A stretch of 43,952 nt of DNA from an uncultured Flavobacteriales bacterium (GTDB lineage: Bacteria > Bacteroidota > Bacteroidia > Flavobacteriales_D > Parvicellaceae). Shown in pieces: positions 35,117-42,927 of this stretch (the stretch's first letter is position 1; every line of letters begins with the position of its first letter). The position numbers and the translations under genes are program-made. Under the pieces are notes generated by a model that saw nothing but the letters and a program-made list of their open reading frames with translations, was not told the DNA's origin and did not search any database. The stretch covers positions 1 to 43,952 of the forward strand of contig CAJWDP010000025.1 in NCBI GenBank assembly GCA_913030835.1. The letters are read 5' to 3'.

Positions 35117-35658
35117 AAGTAACTGAAACCCCAATTTCAAATCTACTTATTGTTGACCCTCAAGTATTTGAAGATGACAGAGGGTATTTTTTCGAATCGT
35201 TCAATGAACGAAAGTTTTCGGAAATTCTAGGAATAGATATAAAATTCGTTCAAGACAATGAATCTTTTTCGTCTGAAGGAGTCGTGAGAGGTCTTCATTT
35301 TCAAAACCCTCCTTTTGCACAAGGTAAACTGGTTCGCGTAATCCATGGTTCTGCATTGGACGTAGTTGTTGACATTCGTAAAAAGTCCGAAACTTACGGA
35401 ATGCACTATTCAGTTGAATTGAGCTCGACTAACAAACGAATGTTATGGATACCCCCAGGCTTTGCCCACGGCTTTTTATCAAAGGAAAACAACACCATAT
35501 TTTCATACAAATGCACAGACTTTTACAATCCAGAATCGGAAGCAAGCATTTTGTGGAATGATCCTGACCTAAATATTAACTGGGAAGTAGATGATCCAAT
35601 AGTATCAAATAAGGACAATAATGCACCAAGATTTAGTACCTTTGTGAGTCAGTTTTAA
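35113..35658 (+). CDS. rfbC: dTDP-4-dehydrorhamnose 3,5-epimerase
   Basis: The 181-residue protein has the RmlC cupin fold: DDRGYFFESFNERKFSEI, FVQDNESFSSEGVVRGLHFQ with the catalytic histidine in RGLHFQ, QGKLVRVIHGSALDVVVDIR and the IPPGFAHGFLS signature. It isomerises dTDP-4-keto-6-deoxyglucose on the path to dTDP-L-rhamnose. The start overlaps the Wzc-like stop (ATGA). RfbA, RfbB and RfbD are not present in the window, so the rest of the pathway must be elsewhere or the enzyme may serve another deoxysugar. Confidence 0.95.
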   Translation: MKVTETPISNLLIVDPQVFEDDRGYFFESFNERKFSEILGIDIKFVQDNESFSSEGVVRGLHFQNPPFAQGKLVRVIHGSALDVVVDIRKKSETYGMHYSVELSSTNKRMLWIPPGFAHGFLSKENNTIFSYKCTDFYNPESEASILWNDPDLNINWEVDDPIVSNKDNNAPRFSTFVSQF

Positions 35659-35661
35659 CCC

Positions 35662-36756
35662 ATGTACGACTCAGAGTATTTATTTTTCATCTACACCATA
35701 TTCCTTGGTGTCATTATACTCTTTTCGCTAGTGTTTAACACTATTTTACTCAAGTTTGCTACAAATCTGGGAATCCGTGATCAAGACGAAACCACTATTA
35801 GGTGGAGTAGCGTAGTTAAACCTGCTCTTGGAGGAATCTCTTTCTACCTTGGGTTTCTCATCGCGGCAACCTGCTACGGGATATTCTTCGATCAGGAGAA
35901 TGTATTTAAAGATCGTGGTGCACTTGGTTTGATTACGGCGACTGCTCTGGCGTTCATTATGGGGCTTGCAGACGATGCGTACAATACTAAACCCTGGCTT
36001 AAATTTTTTACTCAAACGTTTTGCGGATTAATATTGGTTGCCTCAGGGAATTTCATCCAAATATTTGATCAGGATATTTTAAACTACACGTTGACCATAG
36101 TTTGGGTAATCGGGATGATGAATTCAATCAACATGCTTGATAACATGGACTCCATAACAAGTGTTGTTTCAATTTTCATCATTATTATTTGCATCGTAGT
36201 ACTCATGCTTAACGAAGCTTATACTCACCATAATTTTATATTGATGCTCGGGGTTGTGGGAAGTTTGATTGGATTTTTATTTTACAACTGGAATCCATCC
36301 AAAATGTTCATGGGTGATGCCGGTAGTCAGTTTTTGGGGGTGTTTTTAGCGGCTATAAGCATCAAATATCTCTGGAATCATCAAAGCGCCAACCCTCTTA
36401 TCGTTCCCAGCGTTCAACAACAAATTTGTCTTGTATTCACTACATTTTTACTGCCCATTAGTGACACCACAATTGTTGTAATAAACAGGATCAGCAAAAA
36501 GAAATCACCCTTTATAGGAGGTAAAGACCACACAACACATCATTTGTCTTATCTGGGTCTATCCGACAGTCAGGTGGGTTTTGTCCTGATTGGAATTTCC
36601 ACAATCTCACTTCTTCTGATTGTTGGGGCGGTAAGATTCATAGCTGAATGGCAACCCATCCATACGACACTTTATCTTGGTTATTGTCTAGTGGTATTTG
36701 CGACCTTGTTTCTGATGACCAAAATTTCAAAATTTTCAAAAAATGAAACGAAATAA
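35662..36756 (+). CDS. WecA/TagO-like undecaprenyl-phosphate GlcNAc-1-phosphate transferase
   Basis: The 364-residue polytopic protein belongs to the MraY/WecA family. Visible motifs are VKPALGGISFYLGF in the first loops, GLADDAYNTKPWLKFFTQ with the metal-binding aspartates, NMLDNMDSITSVV, the FNW-type KMFMGDAGSQFLG and the histidine motif GGKDHTTHHLSYLGL. It starts lipid-linked glycan synthesis by moving a sugar-1-phosphate, usually GlcNAc-1-P, to undecaprenyl phosphate at the inner membrane. Position next to the Wza/Wzc genes makes it the likely priming enzyme of this polysaccharide. It ends 14 bases inside the lytic transglycosylase gene. Confidence 0.94.
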   Translation: MYDSEYLFFIYTIFLGVIILFSLVFNTILLKFATNLGIRDQDETTIRWSSVVKPALGGISFYLGFLIAATCYGIFFDQENVFKDRGALGLITATALAFIMGLADDAYNTKPWLKFFTQTFCGLILVASGNFIQIFDQDILNYTLTIVWVIGMMNSINMLDNMDSITSVVSIFIIIICIVVLMLNEAYTHHNFILMLGVVGSLIGFLFYNWNPSKMFMGDAGSQFLGVFLAAISIKYLWNHQSANPLIVPSVQQQICLVFTTFLLPISDTTIVVINRISKKKSPFIGGKDHTTHHLSYLGLSDSQVGFVLIGISTISLLLIVGAVRFIAEWQPIHTTLYLGYCLVVFATLFLMTKISKFSKNETK

Positions 36757-37744
36757 TCTTGTCTTTTCTCTATTACTCGGATTTGGGCTTTTTGGAATTT
36801 TAACACTGCTTCTTAGCAATATGCCTGATGCGCCAAACGATTTCAAAAACGAAGAAACCAAAAATTTAAAAAGACAAAAAAAGCAAGATAACTACAGAGA
36901 ATTTGTAAGGGACAATTACCGCGTATACGCAATGCAAATGCCGGATTCGATTTCGTTTGCCGGTGAAAAAGTACCACTTGACAATGTGGACGTTCATGAT
37001 CGTTTGGACCGTGAATTTCACGTGAATACGTACTGGCACTCTCAGACATTTCTTTTCCATAAACGAAGTGGGAGGTGGTTTCCCATCATTCAGAAAATTC
37101 TTGAAGCCGAGGGTGTCCCTGATGACTTTAAATATCTATGCCTCATAGAAAGTGGATTGGATAATGTTGTTTCTCCTGCAGGCGCAGCAGGTTTCTGGCA
37201 GATTATGAAAAAAACAGGAATAGATTATCAGCTTCAAATCGATGACCAAGTAGATGAACGCTACCATCTTGAAAAATCGACAAAGGCCGCATGCCAATAC
37301 CTAAAAATTGCGAAAAAAAAATTCGGAAGCTGGACTCTTGCTGCAGCATCTTATAATATGGGTAAAGCAGGCTTACAAAAACGGTTGACGGAACAAAAAG
37401 TCGAGAGTTACTTTGATCTTCATTTAAACAATGAGACCTCAAGATATGTCATGAGAATAATTGCCGCTAAATACATTCTGTCTGAGTCAGAATATTATGG
37501 GTTCAGGCTACGAAACGAAGACCTATACCAGCCCTATGATGTGAAAAAGGTGAAAATTGAATCAACCATAGAAAGCCTTGCAGAATATGCGGCAAAAGAA
37601 AATACCAACTACAGAACTTTGAAAGTCCTAAACCCCTGGTTAAGACGAAAAAGTCTGATCGTAAAGCCCGGATCTAGCTACGAAATTTTACTTCCGTTGA
37701 ACGGATCAAAGCTCAAAGAAAGAATTGTGGAGGATAAAGAATGA
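36743..37744 (+). CDS. MltD-like lytic transglycosylase
   Basis: The 333-residue protein has an N-terminal membrane anchor or signal (about residues 5-24, no lipobox), a GH23 lytic transglycosylase domain, and a short C-terminal LysM-like part (about residues 270-325). The catalytic region shows LCLIESGLDNVVSPAGAAGFWQIM, where the glutamate of IESG is the general acid, followed by AACQYLKIAKKKFGSW and AAASYNMGKAGL. It cleaves peptidoglycan glycan strands to 1,6-anhydro products in the periplasm. Within a polysaccharide locus it may open the wall for the export channel. It overlaps the upstream gene by 14 bases and uvrA by four. Confidence 0.92.
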   Translation: MKRNNLVFSLLLGFGLFGILTLLLSNMPDAPNDFKNEETKNLKRQKKQDNYREFVRDNYRVYAMQMPDSISFAGEKVPLDNVDVHDRLDREFHVNTYWHSQTFLFHKRSGRWFPIIQKILEAEGVPDDFKYLCLIESGLDNVVSPAGAAGFWQIMKKTGIDYQLQIDDQVDERYHLEKSTKAACQYLKIAKKKFGSWTLAAASYNMGKAGLQKRLTEQKVESYFDLHLNNETSRYVMRIIAAKYILSESEYYGFRLRNEDLYQPYDVKKVKIESTIESLAEYAAKENTNYRTLKVLNPWLRRKSLIVKPGSSYEILLPLNGSKLKERIVEDKE

Positions 37745-40575
37745 TGGATCTCGAACACGAGCAAACAATAGAAGTTTTTGGTGCAAAAGCACACAACCTA
37801 AAGAACATCAATGTGAGTATTCCGAGGAACAAGTTGGTTGTTGTTACCGGCCTAAGCGGAAGCGGAAAGTCTTCACTTGCATTTGACACCATCTACGCCG
37901 AAGGTCAGAGAAGATATCTTGAAACATATTCTTCATACATCCGACAATTTTTGGGTGGAATGGAGCGTCCTGAAGTAGATAAAATAACTGGTTTAAGTCC
38001 CGTAATTGCTATAGAACAAAAAACAGTAAGCAAAAACCCTCGTTCAACCGTTGGCACCATCACCGAATTATATGACTTCCTAAGGTTGCTTTACTCAAGA
38101 GTATCTACGGCCTATTCCTTCGAAACCGGAAAACCAATGGTTCGATACAGTAGAAAACAGATTGTGAAGCTCATTCAGGAGGAAATGGAGGGACGCAAAA
38201 TTGTTGTGCTAGCTCCTTTGGTTTCTGGAAGAAAGGGGCACTACAGGGAGCTTTTCGAGCAATATAGAAAGCAGGGATTTTTGAGAATGAGGGTTGACGG
38301 TGAAATTGTAGATCTAACTCCCGACATGAGACTGGATCGCTACAAAGTGCACGACATTGATCTCGTAGTCGACCGCACCAGAGCGAACCGAGATAATGCC
38401 AAAAGACTTTCAGAAAGCGTAGAATCTGCTCTGAAATACGGGAAAGGAAACCTGATTGTTGTTGATTATGAATCCCAGGAGAGCAAACACTTTAGCAGGT
38501 TCCTTATGTGCCCTGACTCTGGTATATCTTACCGGGAACCCGAGCCAAATTTATTTTCCTTCAATTCACCTTATGGTGCATGCCCAAAATGCAGTGGTTT
38601 AGGTAAAATTTCGCAGGTGGAATTAAAAAAGATCATCCCTAACCGAGAAAAATCTCTAGCCACCGGGGCCATTCTTCCATTGGAGAAAAATGGTCATAAC
38701 TGGATTAAAAAACAAATTGAATCCCTGATCATAAGCCACGGCTATACAAGTACAACAAATTTCAGCTCATTTGAAGAGGAGTTAATCGATAAAATTCTGA
38801 ATGGAACCAACGAATACCTGAAAATCATTGGTAATAACGGAATAAATGAAGTCTCTACATCATTCGAAGGTTTGGCAAATTACCTTATTCGACACTCATC
38901 GAACAACGAATCAAAAAGCAGCAAAAAATGGGCAAATTCATTCATGAACAAAATAGATTGTCCGGAGTGTGAAGGAAACAGGCTGCGAAAAGAAAGTTTG
39001 TATTTCAAAATTGGCAATAAAAACATCTCTGAACTTGCCAGAATGGACCTTTCGGGATTAAATGACTGGCTTCAGAACGTCAACGATCACTTGGACAGTA
39101 AAAATCAATTTATTGGAAAAGAAATCATCAAGGAATTGAAAAGTCGACTGAACTTTCTATTGGACGTTGGACTAAATTATCTATCTCTCAATAGAAGTGC
39201 CCGAAGTCTTTCCGGAGGCGAAGCACAGCGAATCAGACTGGCAACTCAGATTGGATCTGAATTAACCGGAGTACTGTACATTCTTGATGAACCTAGTATT
39301 GGTTTGCATCAAAGAGACAACATGAGGCTCATTGATTCCCTTAAAAAACTAAAAGAAGGAGGCAACTCAGTTATTGTCGTTGAACACGATAAAGAGATAA
39401 TGGAAAAGGCAGACTGGATTGTAGATATTGGGCCAGGAGCAGGAATAAATGGAGGAGAGATCATTTCATCTGCACCTTTTAAGGAACTAACATCAACGGA
39501 ATCAATCACAGCTAAATACCTGAAAAAAGAACTAGAGATCAAGTTACCACAAAGTCGCAGAAAAGGGTCTGGTGATTCACTTATACTGAAAGGCGCAAAT
39601 GGCAACAACTTACAAAATGTCACGATTCATATCCCACTCCAGAAACTTGTCTGCATAACAGGAGTTTCGGGTTCCGGCAAATCGACCTTGATCAATCAAA
39701 CTCTGCATCCCATACTGAGTAAATTTTTCTATAGAAGTGTAAAAGTACCAATGGCCTATGAATCCATCGAAGGAATAGAGCATATTGACAAGGTGATTGA
39801 AATCGACCAAAGTCCAATAGGAAGAACACCAAGGTCCAACCCGGCTACATATACAGGTGTATTTACCGATATCCGAGAACTTTTTACTTCTTTGCCTGAA
39901 TCGAAAATAAGAGGATACAAACCCGGAAGGTTTTCATTTAATGTAAAAGGAGGCAGGTGTGAAAACTGCAAAGGAGCTGGGGTCCGAACAATTGAAATGA
40001 ATTTTTTACCAGATGTTTACGTCTCATGCGAATCATGTTTCGGCCTCAGGTACAATAGAGAAACATTAGAGGTAAGGTACAAGGGAAATTCAATCAGTGA
40101 TGTACTGAACATGACGATCAACAAAGCCGTTGACTTTTTCCAACAAATTCCACACATTCATCAAAAACTGGCTACCTTAAAATCAGTTGGTCTGGGATAC
40201 GTTTGCCTTGGTCAATCTTCTACAACACTTTCAGGAGGAGAAGCTCAACGTGTGAAGCTATCATCCGAACTTGCAAAGAAAGAAACAGGCAACACCCTTT
40301 ATATCCTAGATGAACCCACAACGGGACTTCATTTTGAAGACATCAAGCAACTTCTTTTGGTTCTGAATCAATTGGTGGACAATGGAAATACAGTAGTGAT
40401 CATTGAGCACAATATGGACATCATAAAAATGGCTGACCATATTGTTGACCTCGGGCCTGAAGGCGGCAAAAATGGGGGCAAAATCATAGCAGAAGGGACT
40501 CCCGAAGAAATCATTAGGAACAAGAATAGTTTCACAGCTGCGTTTCTAAAAGAAGAATTACAACAAAATTCATAA
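37741..40575 (+). CDS. uvrA: Excinuclease ABC subunit A
   Basis: UvrA recognises bulky DNA damage and loads UvrB in nucleotide excision repair. The 944-residue protein has two ABC ATPase modules. The first has Walker A VTGLSGSGKSSL, signature RSLSGGEAQRIRL and Walker B LYILDEPSIGLHQ. The second has ITGVSGSGKSTL, LSGGEAQRVKL and LYILDEPTTGLH. Zinc-binding cysteine sets appear as CPKCSGLG, CPECEGNRLRKES and CENCKGAG paired with CESCFGL. Length and order are normal. The ATG overlaps the lytic transglycosylase stop (ATGA), so this housekeeping gene appears to be read as the last member of the envelope operon. Confidence 0.98.
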   Translation: MMDLEHEQTIEVFGAKAHNLKNINVSIPRNKLVVVTGLSGSGKSSLAFDTIYAEGQRRYLETYSSYIRQFLGGMERPEVDKITGLSPVIAIEQKTVSKNPRSTVGTITELYDFLRLLYSRVSTAYSFETGKPMVRYSRKQIVKLIQEEMEGRKIVVLAPLVSGRKGHYRELFEQYRKQGFLRMRVDGEIVDLTPDMRLDRYKVHDIDLVVDRTRANRDNAKRLSESVESALKYGKGNLIVVDYESQESKHFSRFLMCPDSGISYREPEPNLFSFNSPYGACPKCSGLGKISQVELKKIIPNREKSLATGAILPLEKNGHNWIKKQIESLIISHGYTSTTNFSSFEEELIDKILNGTNEYLKIIGNNGINEVSTSFEGLANYLIRHSSNNESKSSKKWANSFMNKIDCPECEGNRLRKESLYFKIGNKNISELARMDLSGLNDWLQNVNDHLDSKNQFIGKEIIKELKSRLNFLLDVGLNYLSLNRSARSLSGGEAQRIRLATQIGSELTGVLYILDEPSIGLHQRDNMRLIDSLKKLKEGGNSVIVVEHDKEIMEKADWIVDIGPGAGINGGEIISSAPFKELTSTESITAKYLKKELEIKLPQSRRKGSGDSLILKGANGNNLQNVTIHIPLQKLVCITGVSGSGKSTLINQTLHPILSKFFYRSVKVPMAYESIEGIEHIDKVIEIDQSPIGRTPRSNPATYTGVFTDIRELFTSLPESKIRGYKPGRFSFNVKGGRCENCKGAGVRTIEMNFLPDVYVSCESCFGLRYNRETLEVRYKGNSISDVLNMTINKAVDFFQQIPHIHQKLATLKSVGLGYVCLGQSSTTLSGGEAQRVKLSSELAKKETGNTLYILDEPTTGLHFEDIKQLLLVLNQLVDNGNTVVIIEHNMDIIKMADHIVDLGPEGGKNGGKIIAEGTPEEIIRNKNSFTAAFLKEELQQNS

Positions 40576-40601
40576 TATAATCGTTTATCAAAACAAAGTG
40601 T

Positions 40602-41321
40602 ATGGCAAAGGAAATGGACGACAAGAAAAGACTGCAGGAAGCATTTAAACAGAAGGATTGGAACGAAATCAAAACGAACGACAGCTGGGCCGTATTCAAG
40701 ATTATGTCTGAATTCGTAGAAGGCTATGAGCGTCTTGCCAAAATGGGGCCCTGCGTTTCTATATTCGGATCAGCACGCACCAAGCCAAACAATCCCTACT
40801 ACAAAACTGCAGAAGAATTGGCATTTCAGCTTACCCAAAACGGATATGGAGTAATTACGGGAGGTGGTCCTGGCATAATGGAGGCAGGCAACAAAGGTGC
40901 ACAGAGAGGCGGCGGCATTTCCGTTGGTCTGAATATCGATTTGCCTTTCGAGCAAGAAGCAAATCCATTTATAGACAACGACAAACTGTTAAATTTCCAG
41001 TATTTTTTCCCCCGAAAAGTTATGTTCGTAAAATATGCTCAAGGATTTATTGTTCTTCCCGGAGGCTTTGGCACATTGGATGAGCTATTTGAAGCAATTA
41101 CACTCATACAAACTAAAAAAATAGGAAAATTCCCAATCATACTTCTTGGTAAAAGCTATTGGAATGGTCTCATAGATTGGATTAAGGAGGTCATGCTTGG
41201 TCAAGAGGCCAACATAAGTAAAAAGGATCTGAATCTGCTTAAAATCGTCGATTCTCCAGAAGAGGCCGTTTTTGAAATCAATAAATTTTACAAGAAATAT
41301 AGCCACAAGCCCAATTTCTAG
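40602..41321 (+). CDS. LOG-family Rossmann-fold protein (TIGR00730 type)
   Basis: The 239-residue cytoplasmic protein has the LOG family nucleotide-binding core: VSIFGSARTKPNNPYY, VITGGGPGIMEAGNKGA and the signature LPGGFGTLDELFEAIT. LOG proteins are cytokinin riboside 5'-monophosphate phosphoribohydrolases in plants and some bacteria, and many bacterial members release a base from a nucleotide monophosphate. An N-terminal helical extension of about 48 residues precedes the core. The gene begins 26 bases after uvrA. The exact substrate cannot be told from sequence. Confidence 0.92.
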   Translation: MAKEMDDKKRLQEAFKQKDWNEIKTNDSWAVFKIMSEFVEGYERLAKMGPCVSIFGSARTKPNNPYYKTAEELAFQLTQNGYGVITGGGPGIMEAGNKGAQRGGGISVGLNIDLPFEQEANPFIDNDKLLNFQYFFPRKVMFVKYAQGFIVLPGGFGTLDELFEAITLIQTKKIGKFPIILLGKSYWNGLIDWIKEVMLGQEANISKKDLNLLKIVDSPEEAVFEINKFYKKYSHKPNF

Positions 41322-41413
41322 TATCAAGTTAAAATTTACCATTCAAAATTTTATCTTAGATTTAAGCAATGCATGAATATCAACAACACGTTGACCAAAA
41401 TTCTTATTTCGTT

Positions 41414-42754
41414 ATGCTAAAAATAACCCTGACCTCCATATCGATTATTCTTATTTCGTATCTAAATAACAGCGTATATGCTCAATACGGATTTGACGAC
41501 GACTATTCCGGAAAAACAGATCTATTGTCCGTTGGAGGTGGAATCGGTGTACTCTCTTTTATGGGTGACCTTTCAAAAGACAATAAACTGACCAAATACA
41601 CCAACATTAAAACCGGAATAGCATTAAGTGCGGAAAAGAGATTTGGCTCTGTATTTGGAGCACAGCTAAATGGCATGTTCGGTTCAATTGCCTACAATGA
41701 AATTTCAAGAGACGTAACTAAAAATAGAAATTTTGAATCCAGCTTATTTACCGTTTCACTGAATGCGATGGTGAATTTGGACAATGATGTTATTCTGAAG
41801 CGAAACTCCACTTTTTCACCCTATTTTGGATTGGGTGTAGGCATGACAAAATTCGACCCTTTTGGGGATCAAAAAGATGCAAACGGAACTACGTACCACT
41901 TTTGGGAAGACGGAAGCATACGAGATCAGGCGGAAGGGAGCTCCGGAGCCAGCTCAGCCAACATTATATTCAGAGATTACAGCTATGAAACACAGCTTGT
42001 AGATTCAGTAACTAACTACAAACGAAGTGCTCTTTTCATACCGCTAACTTTTGGTTTGAAATGGAAATTTAGCCCTAAAGTTCAAGCGAGAATTTATGCT
42101 TCATATAATTTGGTTCAGAGCGATTGGATGGATAACGTCGCAGAAAATAACAACAACGACAAGTTTCTATACACCGCATTTTCGATTCATTACACAATAA
42201 AGAAAAAAGATCCTGATAAAATATCATACAGAGATATAGACATCAAAGCCATGGACAATTCAGATTCAGACGGGGACGGTGTGAAGGATATTAATGACTA
42301 CTGCCAGGGAACACCAAAAGGAATAAAAGTAACCGAAAAAGGATGTCCTTTAGATTCTGACAATGATGGAATAGCAGACTATTTAGACAAAGAACCTAAG
42401 TCTGAAGCCGGCGCTTTAGTCGACGAAAACGGTGTTACACTTTCAGATGATATGATCACTAATAGATATACTGATTATCAGGATAGTATAATTGAGGAGC
42501 GCGTTGTGGTAATCTCGGATGCGTCGTCGGTTGACGAACTTCAAAGTATTGAAACAAAAATTCAAAACAGAATCAATGAGTCGCGAAAATCTCAAAGCAA
42601 TATTCCGGAACATTTAGTAGACGCTGATGCCAACCAGGATGGATTTATTTCCGCAAATGAAATTTCTTTGGTCATTGATGGATTTTTTGAAGGAACCAAT
42701 GATTTCACCGTTCAAGCAATTCATGATTTAATCAATTACTTCTTTGAACAGTAA
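41414..42754 (+). CDS. Outer-membrane beta-barrel protein with TSP3 repeats and C-terminal EF-hand
   Basis: I chose ATG 41414 (446 residues) because it gives a clean signal peptide ending near NNSVYAQ; an ATG at 41369 adds 15 hydrophilic residues. After the signal, about 240 residues of alternating strands (VGGGIGVLSFMGDLS, FSPYFGLGVGMTKFD, YKRSALFIPLTFGLKWKF, RIYASYNLVQSDW) look like an eight-stranded barrel. Then come two thrombospondin type-3 calcium repeats (DSDGDGVKDINDYCQGTP and DSDNDGIADYLDKEP, about residues 283-330). The C-terminal region ends with a canonical EF-hand loop at residues 405-416, with Asp405, Asn407, Asp409, Gly410, Ile412 and Glu416. No OmpA peptidoglycan-binding domain is present, although TSP3 repeats often precede one. 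Confidence 0.82.
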   Translation: MLKITLTSISIILISYLNNSVYAQYGFDDDYSGKTDLLSVGGGIGVLSFMGDLSKDNKLTKYTNIKTGIALSAEKRFGSVFGAQLNGMFGSIAYNEISRDVTKNRNFESSLFTVSLNAMVNLDNDVILKRNSTFSPYFGLGVGMTKFDPFGDQKDANGTTYHFWEDGSIRDQAEGSSGASSANIIFRDYSYETQLVDSVTNYKRSALFIPLTFGLKWKFSPKVQARIYASYNLVQSDWMDNVAENNNNDKFLYTAFSIHYTIKKKDPDKISYRDIDIKAMDNSDSDGDGVKDINDYCQGTPKGIKVTEKGCPLDSDNDGIADYLDKEPKSEAGALVDENGVTLSDDMITNRYTDYQDSIIEERVVVISDASSVDELQSIETKIQNRINESRKSQSNIPEHLVDADANQDGFISANEISLVIDGFFEGTNDFTVQAIHDLINYFFEQ

Positions 42755-42780
42755 GCACCCTTTCTGACTAGAATTGTAGT

Positions 42781-42821
42781 TCCCTATCTATGATAGGGAT
42801 GATCTTTTCAATCATCATTTT
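42781..42821. terminator. Two adjacent hairpins between the barrel gene and the next gene, possible terminator
   Basis: TCCCTATC and GATAGGGA form a perfect eight-pair stem with a three-base loop (42781-42799). Immediately after, GATGAT and ATCATC (42798-42803 and 42811-42816) can form a second stem that is followed by ATTTT. The first stem is followed by TGATCTTTT. Placed 27 bases after a stop codon, they may end transcription or separate the expression of the two genes, but the T-tracts are weak. Confidence 0.4.
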
Positions 42822-42880
42822 CCACAAATATCTGTTTGTAAACAAACTGAGCACACCTTTACACGCCCAAGACTATCAGA

Positions 42881-42888
42881 TAGATTTG
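42881..42888 (+). promoter_or_regulatory. TAnnTTTG (-7) box before the right-edge gene
   Basis: TAGATTTG lies 39 bases upstream of the ATG at 42928, in the 173-base intergenic region downstream of the hairpins. No TTG at standard spacing is present. The order hairpin then promoter box supports separate transcription of the right-edge gene. Confidence 0.35.
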
Positions 42889-42927
42889 TTAGTAGTGAGA
42901 ATTACTAGTTAATCAAATCGACAAAAT

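Noticed and set aside
28699-40575. Polysaccharide locus as a recently acquired island
   Set aside because: No integrase, transposase, tRNA or flanking repeats were seen, base composition looks like the neighbours by eye, and the locus is joined by overlaps to uvrA.
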